A stretch of 64,000 nt of DNA from Oscillospiraceae bacterium (GTDB lineage: Bacteria; Bacillota; Clostridia; Oscillospirales; Ruminococcaceae): contig JAUNSK010000014.1 in NCBI GenBank assembly GCA_030539275.1, forward strand, positions 39,934 through 103,933, written 5' to 3'. The notes below the pieces were generated by a model. The model ran no database searches. It was not told the DNA's origin and saw only the letters and a list, made by a program, of their open reading frames with translations. Every line of letters starts with the position of its first letter. Position 1 is the first letter of the stretch. The translations under genes were made by a program, and so were the position numbers. Shown here piece by piece: positions 25,172 through 33,379 of the stretch.

Positions 25172-27616
25172 ATGAAACATAAGATAAAAACAAATTTAAA
25201 CAACAAAGATCATGTTTCAATTGATACGGCTCTTATTCCGAGGAAAATAACACGTAGTCACACTGACCCCAAAACAGGACTTACAAGTGCGCAAGCCGAA
25301 GAAAGGGTTCTGTTTGGACAAGATAATGTAATAACAGTATCTTCCTCGAAATCAGTTAAAGGAATCATCGTCGATAACGTATGCACATACTTTAACTTAG
25401 TGTTTACAATCATTGCTGTTTTATTGATTCTGGTCGGCTCATTTCGAAATCTGACCTTTTACGGAGTTGTGATTACTAACACATGTATCGGAATAATTCA
25501 GGAACTTCGTTCAAAGCGGATAATAGACCAATTGCAGGTACTAAATGCTCCAGAGGCTACCGTAGTGCGTGATGGAAAAGAGCATTCTGTTCCGGTGCAT
25601 TCACTTGTTCTGGATGATATAGTTGTTTTTGCGTCAGGCAACCAAATTTGCGCAGATGCAGTTGTTGTTTCAGGCAGGGTACAGGTTAACGAGTCACTGA
25701 TCACCGGCGAACCGGATGAGATCACCAAAGAAGCAGGCGACAGCTTACTGTCCGGAAGCTATATCGTTTCCGGAAGCTGCAGCGCTCAGCTTACACAGGT
25801 CGGCAGTGACTCTTATATTTCCAGACTGACAATTGCAGCAAAGGCATCCCGAAATGGTGAGCAGTCAGAGATGATACGTTCTCTGAACAGGTTGGTTATA
25901 ATCATCGGTTTTTTGATTATCCCGATCGGTATACTTTTGTTCTGTCAGCAATATTTCATACTTGAAAATTCATTCAGAGTCAGTATCGTAGGTATGGTTG
26001 CCGCTATTCTTGGCATGATTCCCGAAGGACTGTATCTGCTCGCCAGTATTGCTTTGGTCGTAAGTGTTATACGGCTGGCTAAGAAGAAGGTTCTTGTAAA
26101 CGACATGAAGTGCATAGAATCCCTGGCAAGAGTTGATATGCTGTGCGTAGACAAGACAGGCACAATAACTGAAAATTCAATGGAAGTAGTCGATTCGGAG
26201 CTGCTTGACGGCTATGATCCCGATACCGACCTTCCTATTGATATCATATTGAGCCGCTTTGTTGATTCAATGACGGGCGACAATAATACGATGAAAGCAT
26301 TAAAGGAATATTACCGCCATTCAGATGGAATAAAGCCGGATGCGGTTACAGCGTTTTCGTCCTCCACCAAATACAGCAGTGCAACTTTTGATGGAAAATG
26401 CTACTTGCTTGGTGCTCCTGAATTCATTCTTCGTGAAAAATATGAAGAATATCGTAAACAGATTGAAGAATACGCATCAAAAGGTTACAGAGTGCTGGTA
26501 TTCGGCCTTTATCATGGCAAAACAGACGGAAAGGCTCTTTGCGAAAATGTTACTGCCATGGCGTTGATAAAGCTTACTAACCCCATCCGAAAAGAGGCAA
26601 AGCAGACATTTGAGTACTTTGCCAAACAAGGAGTTGAAATTAAAGTTATTTCCGGTGATAACCCACTAACAGTATCTGAGGTTGCAAAAAAAGCAGGGAT
26701 CCGAAATGCCGGGAACTATGTTGATGCGTCATCGCTTATTACAGATGAAGATATTTTCGAGGCAGCCGCAAAGTACACAGTTTTTGGACGTGTCAGCCCT
26801 GATCAGAAGCGGCAGTTAGTCAGCGCATTGAAAAGCCAGGGCCATACAGTTGCCATGACAGGTGACGGCGTAAACGATATTCTGGCTCTGAAAGATGCCG
26901 ACTGCAGCGTTGCCATGGCATCAGGGAGTGACGCAACAGCAAAAGCGGCTCAGCTTGTTTTGCTGGAATCCAACTTTGCCTGTATGCCGTCCGTTGTTCT
27001 TGAGGGTAGACGAGTTGTTAACAACATACAGCGCTCAGCCAGTTTATTTCTTGTTAAAAACATATTCTCATTCCTGCTTGCATTCTTCTCAATGGCTTAC
27101 ATGATAACCTATCCTCTTGAGCCATCACAGCTCTCGCTCATCAGTATGTTTACAATAGGCTGTCCGGCATTCCTGCTTGCACTTGAGGTAAACGACAAGC
27201 GTATTGAAGGACACTTTCTTTCAAACGTGCTGCTGAGAGCGTTACCGGCCGGACTTACCGATTTTATCGTAATATGCACATTTGTTATATTTTGTCAGAC
27301 ATTCGGTGTTGCAGAATCTGATGTTTCTACAGCATGTGCACTGATCATGGCAGTCGTAGGTCTGTTAATACTATTAAGAATTAGCAGTCCTTTAAACAAA
27401 TTCCGCGGTCGTATTTTGTTCCTGATGCTTATCGGCCTTGTTATGACATCATTCTTCCTCAACGATTTATTCGGACTCAAAAGCATTTCTGTTAAATGCA
27501 CAATGCTGCTTGGCATATTCGCAATGATTACTGAACCTTTGCTGCGTTACCTAAGCTTATTCACTGAGAAAATCAGAGATTTAATTAAAAAGAATAAGGC
27601 AAAAGAGTACAGATAA
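25172..27616 (+). CDS. P-type cation-transporting ATPase (CtpE-like)
   Basis: An 814-residue P-type ATPase. Actuator motif is LITGEPDE (TGE), the phosphorylated Asp327 is in CVDKTGTITEN, the nucleotide domain has KVISGDNPLTVSE, and the hinge is MTGDGVNDILALKDADCSVAM. The M4 segment ILGMIPEGLYLLASIAL (P-E-G-L) and the sequence ECIESLARVD-like run before DKTGT match cation-transporting ATPase E, a calcium-uptake type, better than the copper or zinc classes. There is no N-terminal metal-binding domain. About ten membrane spans are predicted. AGAAG precedes ATG 25172. A terminator follows at 27668, so it is monocistronic. Confidence 0.9.
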   Translation: MKHKIKTNLNNKDHVSIDTALIPRKITRSHTDPKTGLTSAQAEERVLFGQDNVITVSSSKSVKGIIVDNVCTYFNLVFTIIAVLLILVGSFRNLTFYGVVITNTCIGIIQELRSKRIIDQLQVLNAPEATVVRDGKEHSVPVHSLVLDDIVVFASGNQICADAVVVSGRVQVNESLITGEPDEITKEAGDSLLSGSYIVSGSCSAQLTQVGSDSYISRLTIAAKASRNGEQSEMIRSLNRLVIIIGFLIIPIGILLFCQQYFILENSFRVSIVGMVAAILGMIPEGLYLLASIALVVSVIRLAKKKVLVNDMKCIESLARVDMLCVDKTGTITENSMEVVDSELLDGYDPDTDLPIDIILSRFVDSMTGDNNTMKALKEYYRHSDGIKPDAVTAFSSSTKYSSATFDGKCYLLGAPEFILREKYEEYRKQIEEYASKGYRVLVFGLYHGKTDGKALCENVTAMALIKLTNPIRKEAKQTFEYFAKQGVEIKVISGDNPLTVSEVAKKAGIRNAGNYVDASSLITDEDIFEAAAKYTVFGRVSPDQKRQLVSALKSQGHTVAMTGDGVNDILALKDADCSVAMASGSDATAKAAQLVLLESNFACMPSVVLEGRRVVNNIQRSASLFLVKNIFSFLLAFFSMAYMITYPLEPSQLSLISMFTIGCPAFLLALEVNDKRIEGHFLSNVLLRALPAGLTDFIVICTFVIFCQTFGVAESDVSTACALIMAVVGLLILLRISSPLNKFRGRILFLMLIGLVMTSFFLNDLFGLKSISVKCTMLLGIFAMITEPLLRYLSLFTEKIRDLIKKNKAKEYR

Positions 27617-27667
27617 TTAATTTGTTATTCAATTATCTTAAGTGCCGTAATATAAGAACTAATAATG

Positions 27668-27714
27668 AAATAGTCAAAGAATTAATGTGTATACTTTCTT
27701 TGACTATTTCTTTT
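27668..27714 (+). terminator. Intrinsic terminator of the P-type ATPase gene
   Basis: A perfect 13-bp stem (27668-27680 with 27697-27709), 16-nt loop, and a T-rich tail. Confidence 0.8.
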
Positions 27715-28150
27715 GTGATAATGGAGCTAAGCGCACATCTATGCATATACCGAGGGCAGTGCACTTACAGGTGAATGCCTGAGAACAAAGAAACAGGAAA
27801 TAAACGATACATAACGAGATGAATATGATATCTTAGATCCCGTATCAAAATACTTAATGATTGTCTGTCTGAAGCTTCATAACGAATTTACTTGACGTTA
27901 ATGATCGTTTATGGTATATTAATATCGATATAAATCAAAGCAAGTCAAAATCATTTTTACAAAAGCATTTCCTGATGCAAAAGGCATTTCCATAACTGCA
28001 GGCTAAAAAGCACCGGTGCAGATCATTGCGCCTGTATGAAGTAAGACCGTGAGGCTGAGATCATTGAAAACGGCGGTGATGAAGAAGCTGTGTATGCAGC
28101 TGCTCTGGCAATAAACGCCTGAATTTTATTATTTTGAGAGGAATAAAGAT
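27715..28150 (+). promoter_or_regulatory. Promoter region with decayed coding fragments before ppa
   Basis: A promoter TTGACG, 17-bp spacer, TATATT lies at 27892-27920. Between it and the pyrophosphatase start, protein-like pieces lack starts. One frame at 28045-28122 reads DREAEIIENGGDEEAVYAAA and ends in TGA. Another around 27750-27810 gives ~27 codons. I think these are remains of an earlier gene; the transcript probably continues into ppa. Confidence 0.4.
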
Positions 28151-28699
28151 ATGAACATCTGGCACGATATTGACCCCGGAAGAATCTTCCCGACAGACTT
28201 TGTAGCTGTTGTAGAAATATCAAAAGGCAGCAACATGAAATATGAACTCGACAAGCAGACAGGTATGCTTACACTTGACAGAATACTTTTTACAGCGACC
28301 TATTACCCGATGAATTATGGTTTTATTCCAAGAACCTACGGCAGAGATAACGACCCGCTTGATGTTCTTATCCTATGTTCTCAGCCCATCCAGCCAATGA
28401 CACTTGTCAGATGTTTTCCAATTGGAGTAATGGCTATGGAAGACGGGGGAATGGGTGATGAAAAGATTATTGCTATCCCGTACAGTGATCCTACATATAT
28501 GAGCTATACAGATGTAAAGGAACTGCCTGAACATATCTTTAAGGAACTTAAGCACTTCTTTTCTGTGTACAAGGACTTAGAAGGCAAATCCACAGATGTA
28601 AAGGATATCGGCGGACCCGTCGAAGCGGTTAAGATCATTGAGGACGCAATGGAACGCTATAATAAAAAATTTGTGAAAATGGAAATCTTAGAATGCTGA
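28151..28699 (+). CDS. ppa: Inorganic pyrophosphatase, family I
   Basis: A 182-residue soluble pyrophosphatase that hydrolyses PPi to phosphate and pulls biosynthetic reactions forward. It shows the family I signature DNDPLDVLIL (residues ~65-74), where the three Asp bind magnesium. Also present are EISKGSNMKYELDKQTGMLTLDR (substrate Lys/Glu/Arg), YYPMNYGFIPRTYG, and the late Lys-Asp region EGKSTDVKDIGG with conserved Tyr/Lys. The length is typical of bacterial enzymes. GAGAGGA precedes ATG 28151. It is probably constitutive. Confidence 0.93.
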   Translation: MNIWHDIDPGRIFPTDFVAVVEISKGSNMKYELDKQTGMLTLDRILFTATYYPMNYGFIPRTYGRDNDPLDVLILCSQPIQPMTLVRCFPIGVMAMEDGGMGDEKIIAIPYSDPTYMSYTDVKELPEHIFKELKHFFSVYKDLEGKSTDVKDIGGPVEAVKIIEDAMERYNKKFVKMEILEC

Positions 28700-28777
28700 C
28701 TATAAATGCTTAACTGTTTGAGACGGCTTCTCTATAGGTAATTATAAGTTTTTTTTAAAGGACAAGTAAGAAGTTAA

Positions 28778-28966
28778 CAGTGTAAAACTGCAGACAAGCA
28801 GATCGGTATTTTAAGTTTATACAGAGGAAAAACTGGCGCAGAAACTAAGCTCACCGAACGCCGGCTCAGAAATGGGAGCGGAGAGCTTTCAGTGTCTGCG
28901 GACTATGTTTCAGGATTCAGTAATACTGTCAGAAAGATCGATATGAGCAAATATCTAATACCGTAA
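28778..28966 (+). pseudogene. Open protein fragment of unknown origin
   Basis: From CAG 28778 (just after a TAA) to TAA 28964, a 62-codon frame reads as normal protein (IGILSLYRGKTGAETKLTE, then GELSVSADYVSGFSNTVRKI). It has no start codon and no ribosome binding site. The family is not recognised. It lies between the pyrophosphatase and a terminator, and is most likely a gene remnant. The rest of 28700-29028 holds nothing I can name. Confidence 0.3.
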
Positions 28967-29028
28967 AGAAATAGAAGACTGATGCTTTTGACCTGATGCA
29001 CATAAAACCGGAATAATTAAATAAGGCT

Positions 29029-29058
29029 AAAAAAGCAATCGATATGGTTGCTTTTTTT
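29029..29058 (+). terminator. Intrinsic terminator
   Basis: A 10-bp stem (29029-29038 with 29048-29057) with a 9-nt loop and a T-run, upstream of the fbp promoter. Confidence 0.7.
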
Positions 29059-29081
29059 ATTCATTTGCCTAAAAAGAATTA

Positions 29082-29110
29082 TTGACTTTTAACTAAAAGT
29101 TTGATATGAT
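29082..29110 (+). promoter_or_regulatory. Promoter of fbp
   Basis: TTGACT, 17-bp spacer, TATGAT; about 100 nt of leader to ATG 29212. Confidence 0.65.
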
Positions 29111-29211
29111 ATCAATATTAAAATTGTGAAAATAGCTAAAAGGCAGTTATAAAAAACTGCGTAATAAACACGCCCACCCTGATTAAAATAAAATAGGAAG
29201 AAACAAATTTT

Positions 29212-31131
29212 ATGGAAAAATATCTTAGGCTCCTTTCAAAAAAATATCCTACTATAGATAGTGCTGCAAGTGAAATTATCAATCTTTCAGCAATACGAAG
29301 TCTCCCCAAAGGTACAGAGTATTATTTCAGTGACCTGCACGGTGAGTATGAATCCTTCTTACATATGCTCAAGAGTGCATCCGGTGTTATCAGAAAAAAA
29401 CTGGACTTAGTATTTTCCAAGACGCTTTCAAATGCGCAGAGAGAAAAGCTTGCAACCCTGATCTATTATCCGAAGGAAGAAATGAAACGTTATTCTGATG
29501 AGGGACAAATCGATTCAGAATGGCTGAAGCTTACAATATACAGACTTATTTTGCTTTGTGAGTCGGTGTCTGCTAAATATACCAGATCAAAGGTAAGAAA
29601 GCGTATTCCAAAGGATCTGCAGTATATATTTGATGAGCTTTTAAATGTTACTGATGACGTCTGCAAAGATTTTTATTATGAAGAAATAATCAGGACAATT
29701 CTTGATACAGGTATTGCAGAGAATTTTATAATAACTCTCTGTCAGGTTATTCAGTCTCTTGCACTTGATAAACTGCATATAATAGGTGACATTTTTGACA
29801 GAGGTCCCCGTGCTGATATAATCATGGACGAACTGCTTACATTACACGACGTTGATATTCAATGGGGAAATCATGATATATCCTGGATAGGGGCAGCAGC
29901 AGGGAATCAGACTCTCATTGCCAATGTAATCCGTATAGCAATGCGTTACAACAATTTTGATATTCTTGAAGATGGATATGGTCTTAATCTTCGTGCACTG
30001 GCTGTATTTGCAGGAAAGGCATACAAAGAAGATGAATGCAGACTGTTTCATCCGAATACTTTTGACGACAATATATATGATCCGGTTGATGCTGATCTTG
30101 TCGCAAAAATGCACAAGGCAATCACAATTATTCAGCTGAAATTAGAAGGACAGCTTATTACTGCACATCCCGAATGGAATATGTCACAGCGTAATGTGTT
30201 TGCAAACACGGATTTTGTTAATTTCACAGTCAGAATTGATGGGAAAATTCATGAACTTAAGAGCAGATATTTTCCGACAGTATCACCTGAATCGCCCCTT
30301 GAACTTTCTCAGGGCGAAAAGGAACTTATGCTTGTTCTCACTAATTCTTTTCTTCATAGTGAGAAGCTGCAAAAGCATATTAAATTTCTGATAGCGCACG
30401 GTTCGATGTATAAGCTCTGCAATGAAAACCTTATGTTTCACGGATGTATACCGATGAACAGTGACGGGGGCTATATGTCTCTTAATATTGATGGTATTGA
30501 GTTCAGTGGGAAGTCTCTTATGGATAAGACAGACAGTCTTGTTCATACAGCATATTATGGCGCCGGGGAAGAGAAAAAATATGCCTGTGATTTTATGTGG
30601 TATCTCTGGTGCGGTGAAAGATCTCCGCTTTACGGCAAGAATAAAATGACTTTTTTTGAGCGCATTTTTCTTGATGATAAATCCCTGCATATTGAAACTT
30701 ATAACGACTATTACACTTTCAGTGAAAGACGTGAGACGTGCGAACAAATCATGTCTGAATTTGGCATGGATGTAAGAAAGGGACACATTATTAACGGTCA
30801 CGTCCCGGTAAAGATCAAAGACGGAGAAAGCCCGGTAAAAGCTGGAGGAAAATTATTTGTTATTGACGGCGGCATCGCAAAAGCATATCAGCAGACTACA
30901 GGAATTGCAGGGTATACACTTATTTACGATTCACACACCTTAAGTCTTGCTGAGCATAAGCCTTTTATTAACGGAAGGTGTGATAATACTCCAACTGTAA
31001 GGATCGTTGAAAAAATGGAACATCGTATGAATGTTGCTGATACCGATAACGGACAGCGTATCCTTGATGAAATTGATGATCTGCGCAGATTACTTGATGC
31101 TTATAAATGCGGAAAAATCAAACAGGGATAA
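29212..31131 (+). CDS. fbp: Fructose-1,6-bisphosphatase, class III
   Basis: A 639-residue gluconeogenic enzyme that dephosphorylates fructose 1,6-bisphosphate. It is the Firmicutes-specific class III type, built on a metallophosphatase fold and not related to the common class I enzyme. Metal-binding motifs are FSDLHGEYE (Asp41, His43), HIIGDIFDRGPRAD (~190-203) and WGNHDISW (~218-225). Later comes the conserved INGHVPVKIKDGESPVKAGG block and FVIDGGIAKAYQQTTGIAGYTLIYDS. The length is that of Bacillus Fbp. Ribosome binding site AGGAAG precedes ATG 29212. It stands alone with its own promoter. Confidence 0.95.
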   Translation: MEKYLRLLSKKYPTIDSAASEIINLSAIRSLPKGTEYYFSDLHGEYESFLHMLKSASGVIRKKLDLVFSKTLSNAQREKLATLIYYPKEEMKRYSDEGQIDSEWLKLTIYRLILLCESVSAKYTRSKVRKRIPKDLQYIFDELLNVTDDVCKDFYYEEIIRTILDTGIAENFIITLCQVIQSLALDKLHIIGDIFDRGPRADIIMDELLTLHDVDIQWGNHDISWIGAAAGNQTLIANVIRIAMRYNNFDILEDGYGLNLRALAVFAGKAYKEDECRLFHPNTFDDNIYDPVDADLVAKMHKAITIIQLKLEGQLITAHPEWNMSQRNVFANTDFVNFTVRIDGKIHELKSRYFPTVSPESPLELSQGEKELMLVLTNSFLHSEKLQKHIKFLIAHGSMYKLCNENLMFHGCIPMNSDGGYMSLNIDGIEFSGKSLMDKTDSLVHTAYYGAGEEKKYACDFMWYLWCGERSPLYGKNKMTFFERIFLDDKSLHIETYNDYYTFSERRETCEQIMSEFGMDVRKGHIINGHVPVKIKDGESPVKAGGKLFVIDGGIAKAYQQTTGIAGYTLIYDSHTLSLAEHKPFINGRCDNTPTVRIVEKMEHRMNVADTDNGQRILDEIDDLRRLLDAYKCGKIKQG

Positions 31132-31335
31132 AACAATACCCAACTTATAGAGTTAATATTTTTTATTTAGTACGTTGACTATTAAAATCTGCCTCTTATT
31201 GGTGGATATTATGTTATATTAGTTAAGAGACCAGTTAATGCGGGATCTGCTTGTGTTCCTATGATACTTGATTTGGTATTTACAAACACCTGTAGAAAAG
31301 GAGTTGAAAAAAATAATCAGCAGCTGCGAAATATA

Positions 31336-31365
31336 TTGACATATCATTTACTTTAACTGTATAAT
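31336..31365 (+). promoter_or_regulatory. Promoter of the DUF5131 gene
   Basis: TTGACA, 18-bp spacer, TATAAT; transcript would start ~25 nt before ATG 31398. A 12-codon frame (TTG ~31305, RBS AAAGGAG) precedes it and ends at the -35 box; it is likely a remnant. Confidence 0.65.
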
Positions 31366-31397
31366 TTTATTATATTTATAGAATAAAACACCATGAA

Positions 31398-32240
31398 ATG
31401 ACAGGTACAAAAACTATGAGCAACGGCTTAAATATCTGGAATCCGTGGCACGGCTGTAAAAAATACAGCGAAGGCTGCGAACACTGTTATATGTACTATC
31501 TTGATGCAAGGCGGGACAAAGACGGCAGCGAGATCTACAAAACAAAAACAAATTTTAATCTTCCCATAAAGAAAAATCGTCAGGGTGAATATAAGATCCC
31601 GTCCGGAATGATGATTCATGTATGTCTGACCTCCGACTTTTTTCTTAAAGAAGCTGACGAATGGCGCACTGAAGCTTGGGATATGATCCGTACACGCCAC
31701 GATGTAAACTTCTGGATCCAGACAAAACGTGCTGACAGGATCGCTGATAATCTGCCTTGCGACTGGGGTACCGGCTGGGATAACGTTACACTGTGTGTTA
31801 CAACTGAAAATCAGAAACGTGCAGACGAAAGACTGCCGGTTCTCCTTGATATTCCGGCAATGCATAAGGCATTTATGATCGCACCGATCCTTTCAGAGAT
31901 GCATATAGAAAAATATCTGAAAACAGGACAGTTTGAAAAGGTACTGTGTGACGGCGAAAATTATGACGGAAACAGACCCTGCTATTATGAATGGGTAAAA
32001 TCCCTGCATGACCAGTGTGAAAGTGCTGACGTCAGATTTGATTTCATAGGAACAGGAAATGTATTTGTAAGAGACAACAAGATCTATCACATACCGAAAG
32101 CATACCAGAGGGTTCAGGCACGGCGTTCCGGACTATCTTATCCGTCAGGGATCACTGAAATAAAAATGCAGCCTCGCTGTAAAAACTGTAAAAGAAGATT
32201 CAGCTGTAATGGCTGCCGCTGGTGCGGAAAATGCATCTGA
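31398..32240 (+). CDS. DUF5131 family protein (phage Gp37/Gp68-like)
   Basis: A 280-residue protein. Its start, NIWNPWHGCKKYSEGCEHCYMYYLD, has the Cys-x7-Cys-x2-Cys spacing of the DUF5131/Gp37-Gp68 family, which has a radical-SAM-like fold, though the cluster motif is not CxxxCxxC. The middle has VCLTSDFFLKEADEW and FWIQTKRADRI. The C-terminal cluster CKNCKRRFSCNGCRWCGKC (seven Cys) may be a zinc ribbon or a second metal site. The reaction is unknown. The start could also be ATG 31416, with neither preceded by a good ribosome binding site. A bidirectional terminator follows. Confidence 0.8.
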   Translation: MTGTKTMSNGLNIWNPWHGCKKYSEGCEHCYMYYLDARRDKDGSEIYKTKTNFNLPIKKNRQGEYKIPSGMMIHVCLTSDFFLKEADEWRTEAWDMIRTRHDVNFWIQTKRADRIADNLPCDWGTGWDNVTLCVTTENQKRADERLPVLLDIPAMHKAFMIAPILSEMHIEKYLKTGQFEKVLCDGENYDGNRPCYYEWVKSLHDQCESADVRFDFIGTGNVFVRDNKIYHIPKAYQRVQARRSGLSYPSGITEIKMQPRCKNCKRRFSCNGCRWCGKCI

Positions 32241-32343
32241 ATTTAACTGTCCGGCTTCAGCTTCTGAAAGTGAAAACCGATAATAATCAAAACCGTACAG
32301 ATATTTTTGATTCATCTGATTTATGGCCTTTAATAATAAAAAA

Positions 32344-32396
32344 AATAAAAGTCCTTTCACTGAAAAATCTGATTTTTCATGAAAAGACTTTTATTT
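32344..32396. terminator. Bidirectional intrinsic terminator
   Basis: Two nested perfect stems: 32344-32353 with 32386-32395, and 32361-32368 with 32372-32379. A-rich left flank and T-rich right flank. It separates convergent genes. Confidence 0.75.
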
Positions 32397-32415
32397 TCTT
32401 ATTTTGATCTGTTTC

Positions 32416-32724
32416 TTAAAACAGACCCTTATTATACTTAATAATTGTTCCTAATGAAACGGTTAATCCGAATACTACTGTTGATCCTGTGATTATTAAT
32501 GAAGTAATCTGTGACGCAAGTAGGTTTACAGGCGGAAAAAGGAGCAGACCTGCGCCCACTATAATATTACCATTTCCAACACCTTTGCAAAAGTAAGGTA
32601 TGTCTTCTTTTTTTACACGCTTATAGTGATATGAATGTATTAAATTTATTTTATTATTGAAACTTATAAGGCAGCCTAACACCACTAACAGTATTCCGAC
32701 TGATACTAAAACTATATTTTCCAT
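32416..32724 (-). CDS. DUF3784-like small membrane protein
   Basis: A 102-residue protein with three predicted spans (residues ~4-21, ~50-65, ~72-93). The loop between spans 1 and 2, INLIHSYHYKRVKKEDIPYFCK, matches the DUF3784-type signature -K-LI--Y---K--D---Y-K--G. Function is unknown. A good TGGAGGG box precedes its start (complement of ~32726-32732). It is convergent with the DUF5131 gene and ends at their shared terminator. Confidence 0.65.
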   Translation of the reverse strand: MENIVLVSVGILLVVLGCLISFNNKINLIHSYHYKRVKKEDIPYFCKGVGNGNIIVGAGLLLFPPVNLLASQITSLIITGSTVVFGLTVSLGTIIKYNKGLF

Positions 32725-32815
32725 ACGCCCTCCATTAGTAAACTTATAATCAGCATTCTAATTGTAATATAGAGCTAAGGAAGTGTCAAGCAGCAGCCGT
32801 TCAATAAGAATAGTA

Positions 32816-32844
32816 TTGACTTTTTGTTACTTTTGGTGTAAAAT
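32816..32844 (+). promoter_or_regulatory. Promoter
   Basis: TTGACT, 17-bp spacer, TAAAAT, 57 bp ahead of ATG 32901. Confidence 0.65.
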
Positions 32845-32900
32845 GTGGTTATTATAGTATTTTGTACATATTTATTAAAAATTATTGGAGGATGTGAAAT

Positions 32901-33251
32901 ATGGAATACGAACTTGACAATATGATTGGTGTTGACAGACTGGGACTTTATTTTGAGGCACACGTGGCAGACATTGACGGTGAGTGCTTTAATTACAGTG
33001 TTTATTTTGAGAACGGTATAACCGATGAAAAATTTGAAGAAACAAATAAAGCGATAGCAGAGTTTATGAAGCCATATAATGATGAGGATACTTATCTTGG
33101 CTACATTGACGTTACAAAAGAAGATGACAAGGTCAGCATTTATCTCGATCTCGGCAATGTTGATCCGGATTATGAGGACACTGCAATTCATGGCATTCTG
33201 GAAGCTCTTAACAATGTTTCCGGAATAAAGTCTGTTATTATAAACGAATAA
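32901..33251 (+). CDS. Hypothetical acidic protein
   Basis: A 116-residue soluble protein, strongly acidic, with an alternating beta/alpha pattern (GVDRLGLYFEAHVADIDG, then YLGYIDVTKEDDKVSIYLDLG, then AIHGILEALNNVSGIKSVIINE). It has the size and composition of a small immunity or adaptor protein, but I cannot place it in a family. TGGAGGATG precedes ATG 32901. It has its own promoter and terminator. Confidence 0.65.
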   Translation: MEYELDNMIGVDRLGLYFEAHVADIDGECFNYSVYFENGITDEKFEETNKAIAEFMKPYNDEDTYLGYIDVTKEDDKVSIYLDLGNVDPDYEDTAIHGILEALNNVSGIKSVIINE

Positions 33252-33301
33252 CATGACTTGACTTAAAAATACTGATTTTTTAAATGTTAAAAAAATAAAT
33301 A

Positions 33302-33350
33302 CAAAGCCCTTATGACAGATAATTATTCTGCCGTAAGGGCTTTGAGTTTT
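33302..33350. terminator. Bidirectional intrinsic terminator
   Basis: An 11-bp perfect outer stem (33302-33312 with 33334-33344) around a partly paired loop. It lies between the hypothetical gene and the convergent GH43 gene. Confidence 0.75.
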
Positions 33351-33379
33351 AAACAATAATTTTCATATCTGTATATCTG

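Noticed and set aside
31305-31340. Short frame with AAAGGAG ahead of the DUF5131 gene
   Set aside because: It ends at the -35 box of the DUF5131 promoter, so it cannot be a leader in that transcript; probably a chance or remnant start.
32775-33356. 193-codon minus-strand frame
   Set aside because: It is antisense to the hypothetical gene at 32901, which has a promoter, ribosome binding site and normal protein composition; the antisense frame is Ile/Phe/Lys-rich with no start signal.
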